This document shows, one piece after another, positions 18,535-25,762 of a DNA stretch of 46,869 nt. Every line of letters starts with the position of its first letter. Position 1 is the first letter of the stretch. Position numbers and translations under genes: made by a program. The notes beneath the pieces were generated by a model. It did not search any database. It was not told where the DNA came from and worked only from the letters and a program-made list of their open reading frames with translations. The stretch is from a virus, in the IMG/VR virus record IMGVR_UViG_3300020463_002569, positions 1 through 46,869 of that record; one strand, given 5' to 3'.

Positions 18535-19527
18535 ATGCAAACAAAACTTAACATTTGGTCAGATTTAGCCAAAGGAGTTACAACAAACAAATTTGCAAGA
18601 ATACTATCCGAATATTTTGAATACTCCAAAAACCATAAACAAAAAATTATTTTAGATCTTTTTCCTGAAGGCACCAATTTGTATAAAAACAGCATTTGGC
18701 ACACAATTGAGCAAGTTGCATCTAAGCACAGTGTACAAGTCAGTGAAATATATTTAGAGACATGTGACTTACATGCCGAATATCCATGCAAAGTTGTAAA
18801 AAAAGAACCAGCATGGTTTAACATGATACTTAACTATCCAAACATGTTCAGCACTAAATTTTCAAATGCACATGACAAAATTTTTGGACATTTTGTGGCA
18901 AGGCCAAGTTGGGACAGAGTAATTTTACATGACCATATTAAATCCAAAGCAAAAAGTTTATATTCTTTCAGGCAGGCAAAAAATAAACCGATATCCTATG
19001 AAAACACACTAGAGGATATCAAGTATTATTATCCAAATGATTTTAAGTATTATCAAGATATAGCAGATAGTCTTCCTGCATCAAATATTGATCTTAAAAA
19101 TGATAAGGCAGATTATATCACATTTCCAAATAACACCCTACCACTTGCTCCATTTTATAAACGCATTTTTGTAGACATTGTCAGTGAATCTATTATTGAT
19201 AAAAAGATTTGTTTTATAACAGAAAAGACTGTAAGACCAATCTTATTTAAATCGCCATTTATCATTATGGCAGGTCAAGGCTTTTTAGCCACATTGAAAA
19301 AATTTGGTTTTAAAACATTTGATACATGGTGGAGTGAAGACTATGATAATTACACTGGCGTAGAGAGATTAGAAAAAATTAAAGAACTTATTGACTCCAT
19401 ATCAAAAATGCAAAACTTATTCGATATCAAACTAGATATGCAAGAAAACATTGAACACAATTATAGCCATATTATAAAAAAGAGATGGAAACTGTATAAC
19501 GATAAAATAGGAATCGGCAATGTCTAA
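18535..19527 (+). CDS. Conserved phage-type protein of unknown function, possible glycosyltransferase
   Basis: 330 residues, soluble. The C-terminal third contains ICFITEKTVRPILFKSPFII and then KKFGFKTFDTWWSEDYDNY; a TEKT segment before a loop resembles the donor-binding part of GT10 fucosyltransferases and of a poorly described family seen in marine phages and bacteria. The N-terminal part (KIILDLFPEG, then IYLETCDLHAEYPC) looks alpha/beta. It is preceded by its own promoter and overlaps the carbamoyltransferase gene by eight bases, so a joint role in making or decorating a sugar is plausible. The family assignment is weak. Confidence 0.5.
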   Translation: MQTKLNIWSDLAKGVTTNKFARILSEYFEYSKNHKQKIILDLFPEGTNLYKNSIWHTIEQVASKHSVQVSEIYLETCDLHAEYPCKVVKKEPAWFNMILNYPNMFSTKFSNAHDKIFGHFVARPSWDRVILHDHIKSKAKSLYSFRQAKNKPISYENTLEDIKYYYPNDFKYYQDIADSLPASNIDLKNDKADYITFPNNTLPLAPFYKRIFVDIVSESIIDKKICFITEKTVRPILFKSPFIIMAGQGFLATLKKFGFKTFDTWWSEDYDNYTGVERLEKIKELIDSISKMQNLFDIKLDMQENIEHNYSHIIKKRWKLYNDKIGIGNV

Positions 19528-20983
19528 AATTATCTGGGGAGTGTCAGCATTATTTCATGATGCTGGTCTTAGTGTTATTGCAGATGACAAGTTAGTGTTT
19601 GGTGCCCATTCTGAAAGATATTCAGGAAAAAAACATGACAAGCATCTTAACAAATATATTATACAAGAAGCAGTAAAATTTGGACGTCCAGATCATGTAG
19701 TATGGTTTGAAAATCCTTGGAAAAAAAGGGTGCGTCAGTTTTTATCTACTGAAATGTTTCACACAAAAACTTGGGCCACACATCCAAAAAAATATCTAAA
19801 GCAATATGATATCGATTGTCCAATCACTTATGTTGATCATCATTATTCTCACGCCTGTGCAGGTGCATATACTTCGCCTTATGAAAATGCAGTTGTGGTT
19901 GTAATAGATGCAATTGGAGAACTAGACACTTGTTCTGTCTGGAAATATAACAAAGACGCAGGATTAGTAAAAACAGATTCAATCAAATATCCTACATCGA
20001 TGGGACTATTGTATTCTGCTTTTACTAAACGTTGCGGATTAAGACCAATGGATGAAGAATATATCACAATGGGGATGGCAGCCTGGGGAAAGCCTATGCA
20101 CGTAGACAAAATAAAACAAGATTACATAGTTTCTTACAATCCATTTAAGATGAAAAAAAATGTGCATAAAGGCATAGGTGACTATCTACCGCATGCTGAT
20201 CCTATGGATCTAGCTGCATCAATACAGGTTATTGCAGAGGAGTTTATATGTGACTTTATTTCTAATGCCATTAATAGACATCCTAATTTGCCAGTTGTAT
20301 ACCAAGGTGGTGTAGCACTAAATTGTGTTGCAAATTCTAAATTGTTGGATATATGTAAACACGGATTATGGATAATGCCCAACCCAGGAGATTGTGGAAG
20401 TTCTACTGGAGCGGCATTGTCAAACATCAAAAAACCCATTATTTGGCCTGGACCCTATATTGGCACTGATATTGCTAAACCATACCCTGTAGACGCAATT
20501 ATCACTGAATTACACACCAAAAAAGTGGTGGGAGTAGCCAACGGACGAGCTGAATTTGGGCCACGTGCTTTAGGACATAGATCATTACTTGCGGATCCAC
20601 GCGGGCCAGAAATAAAGGATCAAGTCAATTCAATAAAACGTAGACAAAAATTTAGACCATTTGCACCAGCTATACTGGAGGAACATTTGCATGAATATTT
20701 TGAAATAAACACTGATAGTTCTCCGTACATGCAGTATGTTGGCATATGCAAAAAACCAAAGGAATTTCCAGCTATAATTCATGTCGATGAAAGTTCAAGA
20801 ATACAAACCGTGGGCAAATCCGACTCGCCTGGCTTTAGAAAACTTTTAGAAACTTGGTATAAGGCTACTGGATGTCCAATGTTATTGAACACTTCATTGA
20901 ATATCAGAGGAGAGCCGATGGTCAACACAAGAGAAGATGCAGATCGATTTGAAACAGAATATGGAATCAAGGTGTTTTCGTAG
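19520..20983 (+). CDS. NodU/TobZ-family O-carbamoyltransferase
   Basis: 487 residues, somewhat shorter than the usual 550-600. The N-terminal Kae1-like domain has GVSALFHDAGLSVI and the metal-binding DHHYSHACAGAY (His107, His108, His111); VIDAIGE follows. Later motifs are all present: YQGGVALNCVANS, GSSTGAAL, GRAEFGPRALGHRSLLADPR, KFRPFAPAIL and LLNTSLNIRGEPMV in the C-terminal part. Such enzymes use carbamoyl phosphate and ATP to form carbamoyladenylate and then carbamoylate a hydroxyl of a sugar or antibiotic. All key motifs look intact, so the protein is probably active. The target is unknown but is likely a sugar handled by the neighbouring genes. Confidence 0.9.
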   Translation: MSKIIWGVSALFHDAGLSVIADDKLVFGAHSERYSGKKHDKHLNKYIIQEAVKFGRPDHVVWFENPWKKRVRQFLSTEMFHTKTWATHPKKYLKQYDIDCPITYVDHHYSHACAGAYTSPYENAVVVVIDAIGELDTCSVWKYNKDAGLVKTDSIKYPTSMGLLYSAFTKRCGLRPMDEEYITMGMAAWGKPMHVDKIKQDYIVSYNPFKMKKNVHKGIGDYLPHADPMDLAASIQVIAEEFICDFISNAINRHPNLPVVYQGGVALNCVANSKLLDICKHGLWIMPNPGDCGSSTGAALSNIKKPIIWPGPYIGTDIAKPYPVDAIITELHTKKVVGVANGRAEFGPRALGHRSLLADPRGPEIKDQVNSIKRRQKFRPFAPAILEEHLHEYFEINTDSSPYMQYVGICKKPKEFPAIIHVDESSRIQTVGKSDSPGFRKLLETWYKATGCPMLLNTSLNIRGEPMVNTREDADRFETEYGIKVFS

Positions 20984-22491
20984 TGTATGACAGATTTAAT
21001 TATAATGGTACACTAACCAATTATCCAAGTAAGACAGATTGGTTTTGGATAACACATACTGATAATGATTATAAGAATTTTAATTTTGATTATCATGTAC
21101 CTAAATGGGAAGCATCATACGTCCAAGTGTTTGGGGATCAACATGCACAAGATTCAAAAACTTATCTTATAAACAAAAAACACGACAGTAATACTTCTTG
21201 GCAGTTTCATCACAACAAAGTCCAACGAATCACATCCGTGCCTATTTTTCATGCAACAAATTTACAACCAGAAGAAGAAAAAGGCATTCGAATGTTTTCA
21301 AATTTTTTTAATTTTATAAAAAGGTGTTGCAACAAAACAGAATCTGAATATTTTTGGATTACGTCTTCTGTGTGTGATTACTCAAAGTTTGATTTTACTT
21401 GGCATCCAGACATTGGTGAAGAAAACTTTTTACACGCATGGACATCACCTAACAACCAATATGGATACACATTTTTTGTCCCCAGGCAGATTGTAAAATC
21501 ACAAATTAGTAATATACAAAAATTAGAATGGTTTGACAAGATCAAATATCATTATGAAGTCCCAGTTCACGCTTTACCTATTAATACTTTCACACATAAA
21601 CAAGGAGTGGCAAAATCAATCAAAGAACACAATTTTACTCATCATTACGAATGGTTTGTGCAGGAAGAGGTGGAAATGGATGTAACAAAACATGAACCTG
21701 CAAGATGGGATGAAATAAATTTAGAAACTTTTGGAGAAAATAACAACGCCATGTTAGTTCCCAGAGAAGCAAAATCTTACATAGATGAACAAGTATATGA
21801 TTATCCAAACATAGTAAAACATAAAACAAAATTAAAACAACCTATATTCGATACAATAGTGCTAGGCTATAAAGAGCCAAACATCCAGGAAAATTATAAT
21901 GACATTAAAAAAATTATTCCTGATGCTAAATTGGTTTCAGGCATTGACGGCAATGTCAACGCATATAAACAATGTGCTGTACAAAGTAGCACAGATTATT
22001 TTTGGTGCGTTTTTGCCAAGTCAAATTTGCATCCAAGTTTTACATTTGACTTTCACCCAGATTGTTTAGAAAGGCCACATCACTATATTTTTAAATGCTA
22101 CAATCCATTAATTGATTATGCCTATGGACACATGGGAATAATTTTATATCATAAACAAACTGTAATAGATGCCAAGGAATGGGGTCCTGATTTCACATGT
22201 TCATTTCCTGTAAAGTTAGTAGACCAAGTATCTAACATAGCAAATTATTTCCACACTCCTTTCCTAACTTACAGGACTGCATTTAGAGAATGTGTAAAAC
22301 TGGCTTCCAACTGTATTCAAGGAAGTGACCATAATACAAACAATATTATCTTAAACAAATGGCTCAACAGTAAAGATGTGTGGACAACTAGAGGAGCTAA
22401 AGATGCCATTCAACATGTTGATAAAGATAAAGATCTTATGCAAGTCTTTGATTGGAAGTTTATTGAATCAATGTATAGTGCTTGGGTCTAA
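20983..22491 (+). CDS. Repeat protein with four YFW-type modules and a YKEPN segment
   Basis: 502 residues, GTG start overlapping the previous stop by one base. Four divergent modules occur at about residues 19-66, 123-169, 222-262 and 338-392. Each begins with an aromatic triplet (WFW, YFW, YEW, YFW), has an F-x-F/H-P stretch in the middle and ends with a hydrophobic strand plus basic residue (YLINKK, FFVPRQ, MLVPRE, ILYHKQ). Residues 291-330 (TIVLGYKEPNIQENY) match the N-terminus of the protein at 9493-10353. Probably a multi-module GT-A-like or sugar-binding protein. It ends the + strand block, and its last 24 bases overlap the convergent epimerase gene. Confidence 0.5.
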   Translation: MYDRFNYNGTLTNYPSKTDWFWITHTDNDYKNFNFDYHVPKWEASYVQVFGDQHAQDSKTYLINKKHDSNTSWQFHHNKVQRITSVPIFHATNLQPEEEKGIRMFSNFFNFIKRCCNKTESEYFWITSSVCDYSKFDFTWHPDIGEENFLHAWTSPNNQYGYTFFVPRQIVKSQISNIQKLEWFDKIKYHYEVPVHALPINTFTHKQGVAKSIKEHNFTHHYEWFVQEEVEMDVTKHEPARWDEINLETFGENNNAMLVPREAKSYIDEQVYDYPNIVKHKTKLKQPIFDTIVLGYKEPNIQENYNDIKKIIPDAKLVSGIDGNVNAYKQCAVQSSTDYFWCVFAKSNLHPSFTFDFHPDCLERPHHYIFKCYNPLIDYAYGHMGIILYHKQTVIDAKEWGPDFTCSFPVKLVDQVSNIANYFHTPFLTYRTAFRECVKLASNCIQGSDHNTNNIILNKWLNSKDVWTTRGAKDAIQHVDKDKDLMQVFDWKFIESMYSAWV

Positions 22492-23391
22492 ATGTTCAAG
22501 TGCTTTGAATAGGTCATACTTCCTTTGATATCCTAACACATTTTTAATTTTTTTTATACTCATTGAGCCTCTATTTGGAAAATATTTTTCTCTACTGACA
22601 GGAACAATTTTACTTTCACTGTCATAATGTTTAACAATTATTTCTGCTAACTGTTTAATGCTTAGTGTGTGTTCACTGCTAATATTAAATGTTTCATTGT
22701 TTATATCTGACTCTAGCGATAGAACAATGGCATCAACAAGATCATGCACATAGGTTATGTCTGTAAAAGTGTCCTGAGCATAAAAAATTTCTTGGCCTGT
22801 TAAAGATGCTTTAATAAATTTAGGAACTAATCTATCACCAAGGTCATAGTTACCAAATACGCAAATAGGCCTATAAATTATAAAATTACTGTTATTATTC
22901 CTGCAGTGTGATCGTATAATTTGTTCTTGGGTAAGTTTTAAATTGCCATATAAATTTATAGGAGCACATGGACTACTTTCTTCCGCTCCGTCTTGGAAGT
23001 TTCCATATACATTTGAACTGCTTATATGGATATATTTTTTGCAGGAGTGAAAGAGGGTGTTTATGAGTCCTGTTATCATTCCTTCAGCACTCATTAGTGG
23101 ATACATTTCTGACATGCTGACTCTTGGATAAGCGGCGAGATTAATTACTATGTCAGGCTGAAACTTATTGAACGTATGGTTTACTAAAGCGGTATCGAGT
23201 ATTGATCCATTTACTGTGGTAACATTGTACCATTCCTTTATTCTACCCTGTATTATCTTATGTTTGTGTTGTTCATGTGTAACACCAAACACTGAAAAAT
23301 TATCATATACGCAAACATCGTGACTGCTTTGTAAACTATTGACAAGATGGTGTCCTATAAATCCAGCACCACCAAATACAATAATTTTCAT
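22468..23391 (-). CDS. NAD-dependent sugar epimerase/dehydratase
   Basis: 307 residues of the extended short-chain dehydrogenase family. GGAGFIGHHL (residues 7-16) is the NAD-binding GxxGxxG loop, LAAYPRVS marks the cofactor pocket, SSSNVYG holds the catalytic Ser and LYGNLK the YxxxK pair. These enzymes act on nucleotide-activated sugars as C4 or C2 epimerases, dehydratases or reductases; the exact reaction cannot be read from sequence. It overlaps by four bases with the omega-like gene upstream and converges on the glycan-related + strand block, which suits a supply of nucleotide sugar. Confidence 0.8.
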   Translation of the reverse strand: MKIIVFGGAGFIGHHLVNSLQSSHDVCVYDNFSVFGVTHEQHKHKIIQGRIKEWYNVTTVNGSILDTALVNHTFNKFQPDIVINLAAYPRVSMSEMYPLMSAEGMITGLINTLFHSCKKYIHISSSNVYGNFQDGAEESSPCAPINLYGNLKLTQEQIIRSHCRNNNSNFIIYRPICVFGNYDLGDRLVPKFIKASLTGQEIFYAQDTFTDITYVHDLVDAIVLSLESDINNETFNISSEHTLSIKQLAEIIVKHYDSESKIVPVSREKYFPNRGSMSIKKIKNVLGYQRKYDLFKALEHLDPSTIH

Positions 23392-23645
23392 TCATCTGAC
23401 TCTTCAAGTTGTGGAGGTTGGACAGTTTGTCTTGATTTAATATAATCTTCTCGTAGATCTTCGAAATCAACAAGTTTATGTTCAAACATTCTAAGTGTAT
23501 GAACAGTGTTTCTTTCGCCGCGGTTCAAATCATCTAATTTTACTTTTTTTGCCTGATGGGCTCCTAAGATGATCATTTCATATGCAGATCTACATCCAGA
23601 TTTTTTAGCTGATTCCCAAGACTCCTGTGCAAATACTCTACCCAT
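23388..23645 (-). CDS. RNA polymerase omega (RpoZ)-like protein
   Basis: 85 residues, the length of a bacterial omega subunit. It starts MGRVFAQE (compare MARVTVED of alphaproteobacterial omega), continues with SAYEMIILGAHQAKKVKL, which parallels the FELVLLAAHRAR helix, then NTVHTLRMFEHKLVDFEDLREDYIKS, which parallels NPVVALREIA followed by DLREDLIHS. Omega binds the C-terminus of the beta-prime subunit and assists assembly of host RNA polymerase. A phage copy could replace or modify host omega, or be a trace of host DNA kept for transcription takeover. The match is by eye and needs a profile search; no other phage RNA polymerase subunit is in the window. Confidence 0.55.
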   Translation of the reverse strand: MGRVFAQESWESAKKSGCRSAYEMIILGAHQAKKVKLDDLNRGERNTVHTLRMFEHKLVDFEDLREDYIKSRQTVQPPQLEESDE

Positions 23646-23647
23646 TA

Positions 23648-24241
23648 TTAGGCTTCTTCATTAGTTTTTTTTGGTCTACCTTTTTTAGGTTTTAGTTCTG
23701 GATCAAGTTCATATGCTCTTTCTTTAAGCACTAACATTTTTTTCTCCAGTCTTTCAGCACGGGCCAACATTAGTTTTGCTTCATTTTTTCCTGAAGTGCC
23801 TTGTACAGTTGTATCTGGCTGTATTGCGAGTCCATGGATATCAACTCCTTTTTGATCGGCTATCATTTGATTCAACTTATCAAGTTGTACAGCATCTGCG
23901 CCTTCTTCTGTTACCATTACATTTTCAGTGGCTTGTTTAAGTAGTTTGCCATTACTGTGCAAATATTCTAACACACTCACACCTGTCATCGAAGTAGCCT
24001 GATCTTGAACTATTGGATTCTGTGAATCTTCAAGTGGCATTTTGTGCCTGCCGAGTATGTGTGCAAATTCAAAAGAATCTTGTCCATCCTTTGATTCTAA
24101 TAAGCCTTCAACTATATCTTCTTCAAAAGGTCTCATAGCATCTCTATCGATGACAAGAGATGAAAGAGCATCATCCGGTATTGTTCTATATGCAATTATT
24201 ACATTGTTTCCTGTGGTCTTTAATCTACCTACGTGTTTCAT
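23648..24241 (-). CDS. Hypothetical protein with C-terminal AT-hook-like motif
   Basis: 197 residues, acidic to neutral body with helical C-terminal half (MLARAERLEKKMLVLKERAYE, predicted coiled coil) and a tail KPKKGRPKK (about residues 184-192), which contains GRPKK, the minor-groove-binding core of AT-hooks. The tail suggests binding to AT-rich DNA. The N-terminal part (VGRLKTTGNNVIIAYRTIPD) resembles conserved phage proteins of unknown role. It overlaps the upstream gene by four bases and lies two bases before the omega-like gene, so a role in transcription or DNA organisation is plausible but unproven. Confidence 0.55.
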   Translation of the reverse strand: MKHVGRLKTTGNNVIIAYRTIPDDALSSLVIDRDAMRPFEEDIVEGLLESKDGQDSFEFAHILGRHKMPLEDSQNPIVQDQATSMTGVSVLEYLHSNGKLLKQATENVMVTEEGADAVQLDKLNQMIADQKGVDIHGLAIQPDTTVQGTSGKNEAKLMLARAERLEKKMLVLKERAYELDPELKPKKGRPKKTNEEA

Positions 24242-24519
24242 TTACTTGTCTCCTGTGTAGTTGTTGCGGTGTCACCTTCTGCTTTCTTTTGTTCTTCTGC
24301 TTTGGCATCAACTGCTTTTAGAAAAGTGTCTAATTTGTCGAACACTTCTCCTACTGTTTTTAATTCTGCGCCTCTAAATGCTCCTCTTGATGATGAAATG
24401 TCAATAATGGTTCTTACGTTTCTCAAATCAGCAACAGTAAGAGCAGGCGCCTCTGCTTGTGGAGTAGACACCGTGCCATCAGATGGCGTAGTAGTGTCTT
24501 GTGTTTTTGTTTGTTCCAT
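24238..24519 (-). CDS. Small conserved phage protein of unknown function
   Basis: 93 residues. Both ends are low-complexity and Thr/Ala/Glu-rich; the central block LRNVRTIIDISSSRGAFRGA followed by ELKTVGEVFDKLDTFLKA (about residues 32-69) looks strongly conserved and helical, and I associate it with hypothetical proteins of marine T4-like phages. AAGGAG lies in good position before the ATG, and a sigma70-type promoter with a 20-base palindrome is directly upstream. First gene of a short operon with the AT-hook-like and omega-like genes. Confidence 0.6.
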   Translation of the reverse strand: MEQTKTQDTTTPSDGTVSTPQAEAPALTVADLRNVRTIIDISSSRGAFRGAELKTVGEVFDKLDTFLKAVDAKAEEQKKAEGDTATTTQETSK

Positions 24520-24540
24520 ACGGAGTCTCCTTGGTTATAT

Positions 24541-24560
24541 TATAATATACGTATATTATA
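24541..24560. repeat. Perfect 20-base palindrome overlapping a promoter -10 box
   Basis: The half-site TATAATATAC is followed directly by its exact reverse complement. The - strand TATAAT at 24560-24555 is the -10 box of the promoter for the 24519 gene. A dimeric repressor or activator could bind here, or the symmetry could create a second, + strand -10 box that faces the end of the 25762-24581 gene. Confidence 0.6.
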
Positions 24561-24584
24561 TTTTATTTGTGGAAAAAAAGTCAA
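24555..24584 (-). promoter_or_regulatory. Sigma70-type promoter
   Basis: On the - strand TTGACT (24584-24579), an 18-base spacer, and TATAAT (24560-24555). The leader to the ATG at 24519 is about 29 bases and contains AAGGAG. The -35 box overlaps the stop codon of the upstream VWA gene. Confidence 0.6.
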
Positions 24585-25762
24585 CCATAATAAACGGTTT
24601 GTCCAAAAGGTGGTCTCACCTTATCATTTGTATGGATTACCCACAATGTATCACAGTAATCAGCATCACCCCATTGATCCCAAGTTTCGCCATCTGTGAA
24701 ACAAACTAACAATTGTGGTTTTACATCATTCTGTTGCATCCATCTCCAATTTACACCAATATCAGTACCACCATGTCCTTGTGGTTCATATGATACTATT
24801 TCTCTACCATCCCAGGATACAAAGTCTTCTGGATTATGGACATCTGTATCAAAACACCAAATTTTAATTTTATAATCATCGAATTCTTCTGCAATACCAT
24901 TTATCTCTGACAAAAAGTCTTTGAGCATATCATTTGATATAGAACCTGATGTGTCAATGCTTATACAGATATCAAGTTCATTTTGCACATCCAGTCCTGG
25001 CAAAACTGCATTGGTTGAATACATTTTACGTGATGGCCTCATCCATGTGTAATTGTTTTTTATTTGGCTTTTAATTGTTTGTCTCAACATGGATCGCCAA
25101 TCTAATTTTGGCTGTGTGATATCAGTAATTAGTCTTTCAAGTCCTGCTGGAATATTGCCAGCGCCTGATGACTGTGCCGCCTTTGCTGATTGTAGTAATG
25201 AATTTTTTATTTCATCTTTTAATTCATCTTGTTCGCCTTTTGAAAGTTTAGGCAGTTTTATTTTATGTTCTTTCCCATTTTCATCTTTAACTTTGGCTTC
25301 ACCTTTGTCTAAATCTACATGTACATCCAATATTTTTTGTTGTTTTTGCCAATCGGATAATCCATCATAAATTTGTTCTGCTGAAAGATTCCTGTACTGT
25401 GAGTCAAGTAATGGAGCATCATCACCTGTGGGTTTGGATCCTATTCCTTCATCTTCTAGTATTTGGTTAATTGCATAGTCTGCCGCAACATTCCAACCTG
25501 ATGGATCTCTATCCCCACGTCTCAACATGTGTTCAAAGGCTACATGCAACACCTCATGTGCTAGTAAAAATTCTACTTGCTTAACATCCAATCGATCTAT
25601 AAATTCAGGAGCATACCAAAGATGCCTTCCGTCTGTTGCTGCCGTTTTTATTTCAGGTTTTTCTATAAGTTTCAATCTTGTTGCCATGTTGCCAAAGAAT
25701 GGCTTCTTCAACAACAAAGATACTCGTGCAGTTACAATTTTTTCTTCTTGTGCAGTTCTCAT
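24581..25762 (-). CDS. VWA-like protein with metallopeptidase-type domain (DUF2201-like)
   Basis: 393 residues in two parts. The N-terminal part has the zinc-type motif HEVLH (residues 69-73) followed by AFEH, as in the putative metallopeptidase domain linked to DUF2201. The C-terminal part is a von Willebrand A-like domain with DTSGSIS as MIDAS-type motif and FTDGETWD further on. The central linker (about residues 150-200) is highly charged. Such proteins pair with MoxR-type AAA+ ATPases as chaperones or metal-insertion complexes; the ATPase gene lies immediately upstream and the two touch by one base. The pair is recurrent in marine T4-like phages; its target is unknown. Confidence 0.8.
   Translation of the reverse strand: MRTAQEEKIVTARVSLLLKKPFFGNMATRLKLIEKPEIKTAATDGRHLWYAPEFIDRLDVKQVEFLLAHEVLHVAFEHMLRRGDRDPSGWNVAADYAINQILEDEGIGSKPTGDDAPLLDSQYRNLSAEQIYDGLSDWQKQQKILDVHVDLDKGEAKVKDENGKEHKIKLPKLSKGEQDELKDEIKNSLLQSAKAAQSSGAGNIPAGLERLITDITQPKLDWRSMLRQTIKSQIKNNYTWMRPSRKMYSTNAVLPGLDVQNELDICISIDTSGSISNDMLKDFLSEINGIAEEFDDYKIKIWCFDTDVHNPEDFVSWDGREIVSYEPQGHGGTDIGVNWRWMQQNDVKPQLLVCFTDGETWDQWGDADYCDTLWVIHTNDKVRPPFGQTVYYG

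Noticed and set aside
22493-22513. Hairpin TTCAA-GTGCT-TTGAA as terminator near the convergent junction
   Set aside because: The stem is only five AT-rich base pairs and lacks a U-run, so a terminator is not supported.
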